Shown here one piece after another: positions 22,764-30,085 of a stretch of 64,000 nucleotides of DNA (its first letter is position 1; each line of letters opens with the position of its first letter). The position numbers were made by a program, and so were the translations under genes. The stretch is from a virus: IMG/VR virus record IMGVR_UViG_3300035182_002389, positions 1-64,000 of that record. One strand, 5' to 3'. The notes beneath the pieces were generated by a model. That model saw only the letters and a program-made list of their open reading frames with translations. It had not been told where the DNA came from and searched no databases.

Positions 22764-24274
22764 GGCGACGAGAAGGACTGCTTTCGACCGCGTTCGCCGC
22801 GCTCGCCGTGCCCGGATCGGGTTCGTCCATTCAGCACGTGATGGGCGAAACGCTGAAGTACCAGGATCGCTTGGAGGCCGCGGAGCATCTCCCCGACCCG
22901 CCGACGATGCCCCTGTGGGACATCTTCCTCGGGCTCGACACGCTGGACCTCGTCAAGCTCGTGCTCCTCATGAACGTGCAGAAGATTGTCGTCGAGAACG
23001 TTGCGAAGGCCGAAAAAGTCGGCAATCGGACGGTCGGCGAGGTCTGGGAAATGTGCGTTATGGCCGTGTCCAGTCGGAAGCTTCCGAAGCAGGCGGTGAT
23101 CGACGCGAAACGCATCATGACCAACGGCGCGAACATGGAGTCGCAGAACCAACTTCGATACGGGTGTCTGACCGCGATTCGATCTTTGCAAGAAGAGCCC
23201 GAGCGCCAGATCGAGGCGGCGCGCGCTCTTGCCAAGAGCGACTCGACGCTGATGGACGAAGAGACGCGCGAGGTGATCGAAGCGGTCGTCGAAGAAATCG
23301 AGCGCAACATGCGCAAGGACGGCAAGCTCGGAGCTTCGTCGCCAGCGCAGGCTTTTGCTTCCGCGGTGAATAGGAAGCTGTTGCAAAGGCCCACGTCGAC
23401 GATTCGGCAGCCCGCACGTCTCGTGATGATTGAGTGGGGGGCGCACGCGCTGGCCCTCTCCAACGCGGGCGAAGCCGACGGTCTCGACCGATCCGCATTC
23501 GAGCTGACGCGGGCAAGCCTCTCGGATCAAGAGCTGCGAGATGGTTCGGAAGAATCCGAAAAAATGGCCCAGGCGGCTGAGATTGCAGTCTTCATGGGCG
23601 TCGCTTGGGCCGCGTGCGGCTTTCCACAAATCGTACCTTCCCACAAACTCGCCGCCGCTCTCATGGCTACGGACTTGCCGGAAAACGTCGAACTTCACCT
23701 GCCGTGGAACTCTTTCGCCGTGGTTGTGCCTGACGGTCTTTTGCCCGAAGACGCTTCCAGTTCGCGTTACAAGTCGGTCGATATGATCGGCTTGGCGATC
23801 AGCGGAGAAGCGAAAATCGGCGTGTGGATTGGGCACAAAAACCACGGCATCATCGGGGTCGATACATTTCCTTCGCTTGGCGAGATGCTCGCCTGCAAGA
23901 GCTATGAGCCGGAGCAGGAGCTGCTCATGCGCCTTCTCATCGGCTGCATTTTGGAGATGGATTCGCCTCGCGCGCGCGAAGGTGTCCGCACAAGTGCCAT
24001 CGCAAGGAAGAAAAGCAGGGAAGACAAGCGTCCGACCGCGTGGAGTTTCGAGCTGAAGCGAGACGTGAAGGTCGACTGTCGCTCGTGGGTGCGCGACTAC
24101 GTCTCCTCGGGCGGGACTTCTCCGTCGGTCCGATCGCTTGTGCGCGGACACCAGAAGAGGCAACGCTACGGCCCCGGCGGAGCGCTCCGAAAGTGGATTC
24201 ACATCGAGCCTTATTGGAAGGGGCCGCTCGACGGCCCGATTGCTGTGCGAGCGCACAAAATCGGAGCCTCGTGA
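22760..24274 (+). CDS. Conserved phage/plasmid-type protein, 504 aa
   Basis: The long N-terminal part is helical, with a central domain containing EWGAHALALSNAGEADGL. The C-terminus, SVRSLVRGHQKRQRYGPGG followed by WIHIEPYWKGPLDGP, is a motif I have seen in phage and integrated-element proteins of unknown function. Codons are noticeably less GC-biased than in neighbours (more TTT, AAA, ATT), which suggests recent transfer. No catalytic motif is visible. Confidence 0.72.
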   Translation: MRRREGLLSTAFAALAVPGSGSSIQHVMGETLKYQDRLEAAEHLPDPPTMPLWDIFLGLDTLDLVKLVLLMNVQKIVVENVAKAEKVGNRTVGEVWEMCVMAVSSRKLPKQAVIDAKRIMTNGANMESQNQLRYGCLTAIRSLQEEPERQIEAARALAKSDSTLMDEETREVIEAVVEEIERNMRKDGKLGASSPAQAFASAVNRKLLQRPTSTIRQPARLVMIEWGAHALALSNAGEADGLDRSAFELTRASLSDQELRDGSEESEKMAQAAEIAVFMGVAWAACGFPQIVPSHKLAAALMATDLPENVELHLPWNSFAVVVPDGLLPEDASSSRYKSVDMIGLAISGEAKIGVWIGHKNHGIIGVDTFPSLGEMLACKSYEPEQELLMRLLIGCILEMDSPRAREGVRTSAIARKKSREDKRPTAWSFELKRDVKVDCRSWVRDYVSSGGTSPSVRSLVRGHQKRQRYGPGGALRKWIHIEPYWKGPLDGPIAVRAHKIGAS

Positions 24275-24468
24275 AGCTCTACTTCAAGGTCGGCACGATG
24301 CCGGCTCGCTACTACGACGTCTACCGCAAGAGGAAGGCGCCTGTCGTCGGTGACGTCTTCAAGATCATCGACACCGCCGTCGCCGGCAGCAAACCGTTCC
24401 AGGTGCGTCTCACCGAGATCAAGCTGAACCCGTTTGCGGTCGCCATTTACTTCGTCGAGCAGTGGTGA
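24271..24468 (+). CDS. Small basic protein, 65 aa
   Basis: GTG start overlapping the previous stop. Encodes a beta-rich basic protein (KLYFKVGTMPARYYDVYRKR). Overlaps the next start. Function unknown. Confidence 0.6.
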   Translation: MKLYFKVGTMPARYYDVYRKRKAPVVGDVFKIIDTAVAGSKPFQVRLTEIKLNPFAVAIYFVEQW

Positions 24469-24755
24469 AAGGAAACCGTTCGTTGGCCCTCATCGACCTC
24501 AAGCTCTCCCACAACGCGCTGCTCAGCATCTTCGACCTCCGAGGCGTCGGCGTCGACGGATGGCTCTCCATGAAGCGGGGAGAGGTCACGGCCCGCGACA
24601 CCATCCACGTCGACGAGGCGGTCACGATGGACGTCCTCTACATGCTCGTCGAGACGCTCGTGCGCGCCTCGCCGCCCATCTCCGAGCTGTTCGCCGTGGA
24701 GGTGTCGGAGAGCCGCGCTCGGGAGCTGTCCGGCGGCAGCGAGGAGCCATCATGA
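24462..24755 (+). CDS. Hypothetical protein, 97 aa
   Basis: Starts at GTG inside the preceding gene. Alternating strands and helices; an acidic C-terminus, SRARELSGGSEEPS. No motif. Confidence 0.6.
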   Translation: MVKGNRSLALIDLKLSHNALLSIFDLRGVGVDGWLSMKRGEVTARDTIHVDEAVTMDVLYMLVETLVRASPPISELFAVEVSESRARELSGGSEEPS

Positions 24756-25006
24756 GCGAGAAGGACGAGTTCATCGCTCTGCCCGTCGACATCTCGAAGG
24801 TCGAGTTCGTTCCGATCGCTATCCATCTCTCGGCGGAGACGGTCCGCGGCATGTGCCGTCACTGTCGCGCGATGCGTGAGCAAGGGGCGAGCGAGGAGGA
24901 GATCAAGGCCTCCCACGACGCAGGGCTCAAGAAGCTCTTCAACGAGGGCGACGTCTACTACTGCGACACCGATCGCGACGACAGCAACAAGGAGGAACCT
25001 TCGTGA
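24752..25006 (+). CDS. Hypothetical protein with CRHC, 84 aa
   Basis: Contains RGMCRHCRAMREQGASEEE, a single CxxC, and a late VYYCDTDRDD acidic tail. Four-base overlaps at both ends. Function unknown. Confidence 0.65.
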   Translation: MSEKDEFIALPVDISKVEFVPIAIHLSAETVRGMCRHCRAMREQGASEEEIKASHDAGLKKLFNEGDVYYCDTDRDDSNKEEPS

Positions 25007-25308
25007 AGGTCATCGAACGCGCGCCGGCGAAGAAGCCGTGGTCGGCCGAAGCGGAGTGCATCGGCTACGGCAACGGCAGCCCGAAAGGCTGCGGCTCGAA
25101 GCTTCTGGTCGAGGAGGGCGACCTCTACAAGACGTACAGGGACTACTCCCGTGAGAACGCGGCCTCGGGCATCTACCCGACGTTCACGTGCCCGGTCTGC
25201 CACGCCGAGACCGACGTGCCGCTCAAGGGCTTCTCTTCGCATCTGCTCGCGAGGCTTCCCGCGAGGGGTGAACACCCTCTCTACCAGGCGGCGAGGGACG
25301 AGCGATGA
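25003..25308 (+). CDS. Zinc-ribbon protein, paralogue pair member 1, 101 aa
   Basis: Has GYGNGSPKGCGSKLLVEEGD, YKTYRDYS and CPVCHAETDVP, forming a four-cysteine ribbon with C-x9-C and CxxC halves. The next gene is a clear tandem duplicate. These resemble small phage proteins that carry a C-terminal CxxC ribbon. Confidence 0.75.
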   Translation: MKVIERAPAKKPWSAEAECIGYGNGSPKGCGSKLLVEEGDLYKTYRDYSRENAASGIYPTFTCPVCHAETDVPLKGFSSHLLARLPARGEHPLYQAARDER

Positions 25309-25604
25309 AGGTCCTCGAAAAAGGGCGCCCGCAGGCGGGCTGGTCGGTCGAGACCATGTGCACGGGCGCAGGCAACGGCAACGGAGGTTGTCGCGCGAAG
25401 CTCCTCGTCGAGCAGGGCGACCTCTACAAGACCGAGAGCAGCGCTCGGGACGAGACGACGACGTACACCACCTTCACGTGCGCCGACTGCGGCGTCGAAA
25501 CCGACCTGCCCTCGCACATGGTCCCCGGACGCGTGCAGAACCTTCTGCCGAAGAAGTCCAATCACCCGATCTACCGCGACCAGAAAGACAAGGGCCTCCT
25601 ATGA
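25305..25604 (+). CDS. Zinc-ribbon protein, paralogue pair member 2, 99 aa
   Basis: Shares GxGNGxxGCxxKLLVExGDLYKT and a CADCGVETDLP knuckle with the upstream gene. The conserved order of motifs shows a recent tandem duplication. Function unknown. Confidence 0.75.
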   Translation: MKVLEKGRPQAGWSVETMCTGAGNGNGGCRAKLLVEQGDLYKTESSARDETTTYTTFTCADCGVETDLPSHMVPGRVQNLLPKKSNHPIYRDQKDKGLL

Positions 25605-25903
25605 GCATCGACGGCAGCAAATACGAGTGGAAGCTCTGGGTCGGCCAGGACGAGACGATCAAGATCGAGATCGTCGGTGAGTTCGACGACGCCGGGCCCA
25701 TGCCGATGCCGAACCTCGGCCACACGGTCGACGCCTCCGTCTACGCGCAAGAGGAGACCGTCTGCCACGACAACCTCGACATGGAGAACGCCGTCGCGCT
25801 CTGGAACGCGATCGGCCTCGCGATCCTCCAGGCGGGCGGCAAGCTCGAAGTCGAGGATGCCATTCGTCAGGCCGTCCTCGAAGACCGTTTGTCCGACAAC
25901 TGA
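25601..25903 (+). CDS. Hypothetical protein, 100 aa
   Basis: Beta-rich N-terminus (YEWKLWVGQDETIKIEIVGE) and helical C-terminus (VALWNAIGLAILQAGG). The ATG overlaps the previous stop by four bases. No family assigned. Confidence 0.65.
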   Translation: MSIDGSKYEWKLWVGQDETIKIEIVGEFDDAGPMPMPNLGHTVDASVYAQEETVCHDNLDMENAVALWNAIGLAILQAGGKLEVEDAIRQAVLEDRLSDN

Positions 25904-25915
25904 GGGAGCGTCGTC

Positions 25916-26353
25916 ATGAAGGAAGAAGTGAGAGCCCAGGTTCGAGAGATCGACGGACAGCTCGTGCTCGATGACCCCGACGCCCTCGCGGTCCTGAAGG
26001 TCGTCGCGAAGCTCAACTGCGCGGCCCTCTTCGACGACAGCAAGGAGCGCGTCGCCCACTTCGCGAGGCGCGTCGTCGAGCGCGGCCTCAAGTCCGAGGA
26101 CGTGGTCATCACGATCCTCAACGTCGACGACGTGCACGGCGGCCCCATCGCCGACATCCTCATGCCGAACCACCCGTGGGAGGAGTACCGAGCGCGCGGC
26201 GAGCTGCCCGTCGCGCGAGGGCTCGCCGGGCGCGAAGGCATCCAGGCCGTCCTCGAAGACTTCGACAAGGAGGCCGCGGCGAAGCTCCGGGCCTACAAGG
26301 GCGTCGCGGTCGTGGTCGTCGACCACGGCGTCGCCGAAGTCTACCCGACGTAG
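25916..26353 (+). CDS. Conserved hypothetical protein, 145 aa
   Basis: Follows a GGAG site. Begins with VREIDGQLVLDDPDALAVLK, continues with a KERVAHFARRVVERGL helix and IADILMPNHPWEEYRARGE, and ends in a hydrophobic strand, GVAVVVVDHGVAEV. The layout suggests a single alpha/beta domain. Function unknown. Confidence 0.7.
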   Translation: MKEEVRAQVREIDGQLVLDDPDALAVLKVVAKLNCAALFDDSKERVAHFARRVVERGLKSEDVVITILNVDDVHGGPIADILMPNHPWEEYRARGELPVARGLAGREGIQAVLEDFDKEAAAKLRAYKGVAVVVVDHGVAEVYPT

Positions 26354-26363
26354 GAGGACGACC

Positions 26364-26603
26364 ATGCACACCCTCGAAGTCAGTCACGGCTCGATCCGCG
26401 AAGGTCTCGCGACCATGCGCGTGCACCACAACAGCGATTGGTCGGGCACCGCGATCGTGCACATCGGCCGCAACGACTCGACGTACGATTTTGAGATCCC
26501 GGGCGAGATCCTCGTCAAGCTCGCCTCCTCGATCCTCGGCCCTTCGCTGCACAGCTCGCTCGACGACATGCTCGACAACCTCGTCCGAAGGGCGATGGAG
26601 TAG
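26364..26603 (+). CDS. Hypothetical protein, 79 aa
   Basis: The ATG follows AGGAGGACGACC. Beta-rich then helical (DFEIPGEILVKLASSILG). No cysteines. Last gene before a short gap with a hairpin at 26621. Confidence 0.65.
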   Translation: MHTLEVSHGSIREGLATMRVHHNSDWSGTAIVHIGRNDSTYDFEIPGEILVKLASSILGPSLHSSLDDMLDNLVRRAME

Positions 26604-26620
26604 AGCGTCCGAGGTAAGGT

Positions 26621-26637
26621 CGGCTTTCGACAAGCCG
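26621..26637. repeat. Short palindrome CGGCTT-TCGAC-AAGCCG
   Basis: A 6-base stem with a 5-base loop lies between genes. The identical 17-mer recurs at 48522-48538. Near variants are at 8567, 35963, 37988 and 45100. It resembles a REP-like unit. Confidence 0.6.
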
Positions 26638-26639
26638 GG

Positions 26640-27230
26640 ATGGGCAGAGCAACGGTCATGGTGGACACCTGGCATCAATGCGTCGGTTGCCGGCGCTGGT
26701 TCTACGACGAGGAAGATCACGACGGCCACATGCCGTGCCCGGGGATGATGATGGAGCTGTTTCCCGAGACCTGTTCTCACGCGAAGCCCGACCTGCGAGC
26801 CCTCGACGATCTGCTGCTCGGCATCCAACGGGGCCGCGTCACCCTCGTGCGCGCGAAGGCGACCCTGGCGCGTTGGCTCGCGGGCGAGGACGTGAGGAAC
26901 GAGGTGCAGCTCGACGCGCCCATCCACGTCGACCCGGACTCGCCGCGGGCGGTGCTCGAATGGCTCATCGACACGCTCGGCCGACACATGTGGGCTTACC
27001 CCAAGTCGCTCGCAAAGCAGGCGGCCGAGGCCATCATGCGCAGCGACGCTGCCCCCTACCAAGCGTTCCCCGTCACGTCGCCCGATCTTCTCGACCGCGC
27101 GCTCGACCAGCTCGAACGCTCGAATGAGCAAGACCGCGAGCACTTCTTCCTCCGGCTTCGGGCGCGCTTCTGCCTCGCGTGCGGGAGCAAGACCGACCAC
27201 CGCCCCTGTTTCTGCGAAAACGATGAGTGA
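26640..27230 (+). CDS. Zinc-ribbon-flanked helical protein, 196 aa
   Basis: ATG 26640 or 26658 could be the start; neither has a strong ribosome-binding site. An N-terminal CVGCRRWFYDEEDHDGH...CPG and a C-terminal CLACGSKTDHRPCFC bracket a helical core of about 140 residues. Two separate zinc sites are likely. Function unknown. Confidence 0.7.
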   Translation: MGRATVMVDTWHQCVGCRRWFYDEEDHDGHMPCPGMMMELFPETCSHAKPDLRALDDLLLGIQRGRVTLVRAKATLARWLAGEDVRNEVQLDAPIHVDPDSPRAVLEWLIDTLGRHMWAYPKSLAKQAAEAIMRSDAAPYQAFPVTSPDLLDRALDQLERSNEQDREHFFLRLRARFCLACGSKTDHRPCFCENDE

Positions 27231-27239
27231 AGGAGAACC

Positions 27240-27875
27240 ATGTCGAACGTTCGCACCCTTTTCGGAGGCGGCCCGAACAGTCCGCCTCGCACGGCCAAGC
27301 GCCCTCGCGGCAAGAAGCTCGACCCGGACTTCGGCAACATGTCCGCGCCGTCTTTTGTCCGCCTCTACATGCGTATTCAGGAGTCCCTCATGATCACCTT
27401 GCCCACCTGGCGCGAGAAGCTCCAGGCCCAGATCCCCCGCGTCATCGGCGTTCTCAACCATCTCCAGCGCGGCGGGCCGACCGACCCCATCACGCTCGAC
27501 GCTTCCTACCGCCAGTCCGAGAAGGACGGCTACGGAGGCGACGGCCCGAAGAAGGTTTCGCCGGGGCAGAACGTGTCAATCGAGATCGAGTGCGAGCTGG
27601 GCTCGTTCGAGCCCGTCGACATCGTCGTCGACGCGTCCATCGCGCGCTACTTCGACATCATCTCGTTCAAGGTCGGTCGCGACGAGCAGCTCTGCTCGCA
27701 GAAGCCCGTCTCGGCGACGCACTACGCGAGCGATCAGGCTCTCCGGCGCCCGAACAAGATGATGACGTGCAAGACGCACCTCAAGATGTGCCTCGTGGTG
27801 CGCAACATCGGCCAGAAACCGCACACGTTCCGGGCAGTCGTCGTCGGCCGGCTCATGCCGACGCCGTGGGTGTAG
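27240..27875 (+). CDS. Beta-rich hypothetical protein, 211 aa
   Basis: An arginine/proline-rich N-terminus (PPRTAKRPRGKK) leads to a beta-rich C-terminal domain (NVSIEIECELGSFEPVDIVV, KMCLVVRNIGQKPHTFRAVV). The C-terminal domain recalls beta-sandwich domains such as those in the minus-strand proteins at 47-51 kb, but similarity is weak. A virion or surface role is possible. Confidence 0.68.
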   Translation: MSNVRTLFGGGPNSPPRTAKRPRGKKLDPDFGNMSAPSFVRLYMRIQESLMITLPTWREKLQAQIPRVIGVLNHLQRGGPTDPITLDASYRQSEKDGYGGDGPKKVSPGQNVSIEIECELGSFEPVDIVVDASIARYFDIISFKVGRDEQLCSQKPVSATHYASDQALRRPNKMMTCKTHLKMCLVVRNIGQKPHTFRAVVVGRLMPTPWV

Positions 27876-27905
27876 CAGGGTCCGGGGCGCGCTCGATTTC
27901 GTCCT

Positions 27906-28025
27906 CGTTCCCGTTCCCGTTCCCAGCGCCGAAGGCGCGTTCCCGTTCCCGAAACCCGCCGAAAGCGAGACGAGATCGGGCAGCAGGAACGCTCGCTGCG
28001 CGAGCTGGGAACGGGAACGGGAACG
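27906..28025. repeat. Family B palindromic element, copy 2
   Basis: CGTTCCCGTTCCC on the left and GGGAACGGGAACGG on the right enclose GCGCCGAAGGCGC and GCTCGCTGCGCGAGC hairpins. It lies directly upstream of the promoter and operator at 28030. Confidence 0.85.
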
Positions 28026-28029
28026 GAGC

Positions 28030-28067
28030 TTGACGAGATGGATAAGGTCATATAGTATGGCCTTATC
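28030..28067 (+). promoter_or_regulatory. Promoter overlapped by a 27-bp operator palindrome
   Basis: TTGACG (28030-28035), a 17-base spacer and TAGTAT (28053-28058) make a near-consensus promoter. GATAAGGTCATA-TAG-TATGGCCTTATC (28041-28067) is an inverted repeat with 11 of 12 bases matching in each arm, covering the spacer and -10. A dimeric repressor bound here would block transcription of the gene at 28094. Confidence 0.8.
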
Positions 28068-28093
28068 AACGTTCGAGGCGAGGAGAGCGGACC

Positions 28094-28594
28094 ATGGCGA
28101 CGCGTAGGCCCACCATCCACAACGAAGAGGTCGTCGGCCTCGCGGCGAGAAACCTCGTCGCCAAAGCCGTGCGCGAAGATGCGAACTTGGAGGGTCGAGA
28201 GGACGATTTTCTCGTCGGCGTTTCCCACGCGATCCAGTACAACGACGACGGCTACGACATCTGCCGATCGCTGGAGAGCGACGGTTGGGAGCCCGACGCA
28301 AAGCTCGTCGAGATCATGGACCAAGCCATCTTCGAGAAGATGGAAGCGCTCTCGACCGCCGAGCAGGTGTGGGCGGCGAAGGAGAAGATCGTCATGCGGT
28401 TCGGCGTGCGGGAAGCCGTCACGTTCGCCGACCGCACCGGCGCGTGGCAGAGGGGCGTGATCCTCTCGGTGGACGAGCGCCGCGCGAAGTACACGGTCTT
28501 CTGCGAAGCGCTCGGACACGTCCCGCAAGGTCAGAGCGGTGTGAGCGGCGTCATCCTGAACGAAGAAGAATGTTCGGCCGCGGAGGGCGTGTGA
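28094..28594 (+). CDS. Hypothetical protein, 166 aa
   Basis: ATG after GGAGAGCGGACC, about 30 bases beyond the regulated promoter. The N-terminal half is helical (VVGLAARNLVAKAVREDANL); the C-terminal half contains an SH3-like KEAVTFADRT-type stretch (EAVTFADRTGAWQRGVILSV). It may be autoregulatory, but no HTH is obvious. Confidence 0.7.
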   Translation: MATRRPTIHNEEVVGLAARNLVAKAVREDANLEGREDDFLVGVSHAIQYNDDGYDICRSLESDGWEPDAKLVEIMDQAIFEKMEALSTAEQVWAAKEKIVMRFGVREAVTFADRTGAWQRGVILSVDERRAKYTVFCEALGHVPQGQSGVSGVILNEEECSAAEGV

Positions 28595-28726
28595 AAGCCG
28601 GGAAGACTGCGAAGCCTGCGAAGCTGCCGACGCTCGCCGAGATCGAGGTCGCGCTCGGCGAGGTCGGGCAGCGGGAACGCTCGCTGCGCGAGCTGGCAAC
28701 GGGAACGGGAACGGGATGGAGAAGCC
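28591..28726 (+). pseudogene. Gene start truncated by a partial family B element
   Basis: A GTG overlapping the previous TGA encodes about 25 natural residues (KAGKTAKPAKLPTLAEIEV). The frame then enters a partial family B element at 28661 and has no stop before running through the next gene in a shadow frame. The original gene appears to have been cut by the element. Confidence 0.5.
28661..28716. repeat. Partial family B element (right half)
   Basis: Contains GGGAACGCTCGCTGCGCGAGC and (GGAACG)n, the right half of the elements at 27906 and 54498. It ends 10 bases before the ATG at 28727. Confidence 0.75.
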
Positions 28727-29299
28727 ATGAAGCCGACGACGATCCTGGTGGAAGTGCCGCAAGCGATGATGGACGCCGCGCTCGCGGACGAGCACGGCGA
28801 CGACATCACGATCCTGACCAACCACGTGCTCGAAGCGGGCGCGCTGCGAAAGCGTCAGCACGCGTTCGTCGAGCCGGGGCTCTCTGCGCTCGAAGGACTC
28901 ACGATCAAGGGCGTCTACATCGGCGTGCTGCGCGACGAGCTGACGTTCGTCACCGAAGAGAAGGGGCTCATCTCCTTTCGCACGCACAACGGCCCCTGCG
29001 TGCGCACGACCTTCGCGGCCCAAGGTGCCGCGCACCTGCACGGCAAAATCTCGCACGTCGTCGCGATGCACGACCCGGCTCCCGGCGAAGAGCCCCACTA
29101 CAACGGCCGGTACGAGTGGTCGCTCGTGACCGTGAAGGGCAACCACCTCATCAAGATTTGGATCGAGGGTCACGGCGCCTGGGAGTCGTCGATGATGCCG
29201 GGCTACGAGGCCGACTACGAGCACGTCCCGCAGACTGTCGAACGACGCCTGCGCGGCGACTCGCCTCCGGTCGAGCTGAAGAAGCGAGCGACGCTGTGA
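28727..29299 (+). CDS. Hypothetical protein, 190 aa
   Basis: The ATG follows GGAGAAGCC. Beta-rich middle (YIGVLRDELTFVTEEKGLIS, YEWSLVTVKGNHLIKIWIEG). No cysteine cluster or membrane segment. Unknown function. Confidence 0.7.
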   Translation: MKPTTILVEVPQAMMDAALADEHGDDITILTNHVLEAGALRKRQHAFVEPGLSALEGLTIKGVYIGVLRDELTFVTEEKGLISFRTHNGPCVRTTFAAQGAAHLHGKISHVVAMHDPAPGEEPHYNGRYEWSLVTVKGNHLIKIWIEGHGAWESSMMPGYEADYEHVPQTVERRLRGDSPPVELKKRATL

Positions 29300-29595
29300 A
29301 CGAGCTGGGCGGCGTGACGGTCGATCTCATCGTCGAGATCAAGGTCGAGGACCGGCGCGCTGCCGCAGCCGCTTTCTACAAGGTTGCCCCCGACGCGACG
29401 TTCTCCGGCGCCGTCGAGCGTTGGATCCTCACGGGCGAAGCTGGTCACGTGCCCACCATCCTCATCGCCATCGCGAAAGCCATCGCCGAAGCGCACGCGC
29501 AAAGCTTCCGCCGCGGCTACGAGTGCGGCCACGAACACGCGCGCGCCGACCGCGAAATCTCGGAGCGAATGAACAAGCTGAGGATCAAACGATGA
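29296..29595 (+). CDS. Hypothetical protein, 99 aa
   Basis: GTG start with a four-base overlap. Mixed N-terminus and a long basic helix at the end (RADREISERMNKLRIKR). His/Cys in GYECGHEHAR could bind a metal. Function unknown. Confidence 0.65.
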   Translation: MNELGGVTVDLIVEIKVEDRRAAAAAFYKVAPDATFSGAVERWILTGEAGHVPTILIAIAKAIAEAHAQSFRRGYECGHEHARADREISERMNKLRIKR

Positions 29596-29918
29596 CCTCC
29601 CGGATGCACTACGAAGCCGCCGTCGGCCGCGCCGCGATCAAGACGCAGAAGGCGAAAGACGCCCTGCGAAGCTTCCTCGTGAGGAAAGCCCTGGAGCAGC
29701 TCGACTACCGCTCGGACCCGAACTTCGCCGCGCCGCGCACGCTCAAACCCGTCGATCTCATTCGGGCGAGCACCTTCGATCTTGGGGTCATCGCCGCGAA
29801 CTTCGGACGTGGCGACTTGCACGACGCGCTGCTCGAAGCCGAGGTCGAGCTTGCGAGGGCCATCGACGCGCTGGAGAACGCCGAGAAGACCGAGACCTTC
29901 ACGGAGGAAGGGTCGTGA
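29592..29918 (+). CDS. Helical hypothetical protein, 108 aa
   Basis: Starts with a four-base overlap. Almost fully helical, with AAVGRAAIKTQKAKDALRSF and EVELARAIDALENAEK. Possibly a small coiled-coil partner protein. Confidence 0.65.
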   Translation: MTSRMHYEAAVGRAAIKTQKAKDALRSFLVRKALEQLDYRSDPNFAAPRTLKPVDLIRASTFDLGVIAANFGRGDLHDALLEAEVELARAIDALENAEKTETFTEEGS

Positions 29919-30085
29919 GCGCCGGATCGAAGTTCGCGGACGACTTTGCCATCGCGCTGCGAAGGGCGCTCGCCGCCCTCGCGGTCGGGATCGTGATGAT
30001 CGGCCTCGGCGCCTACCTCATCGGTTGGCACTTCGGGCACAAGAAGGCGTGCGAGATTCCGAGCACGTGTGGGAAAGCGCCATGA
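29915..30085 (+). CDS. Small single-pass membrane protein, 56 aa
   Basis: The GTG overlaps the previous stop and the TGA overlaps the next ATG. One hydrophobic helix (ALAALAVGIVMIGLGAYLIG) is followed by HKKACEIPSTCGK. Such proteins may be holin-like or subunits of membrane complexes. Confidence 0.65.
   Translation: MSAGSKFADDFAIALRRALAALAVGIVMIGLGAYLIGWHFGHKKACEIPSTCGKAP

Noticed and set aside
28285-29595. A 436-codon fused protein from 28285 to 29595
   Set aside because: Most of it is a shadow of 28094 and 28727; only short parts of the frame (28591 start and the 29296 gene) look real.
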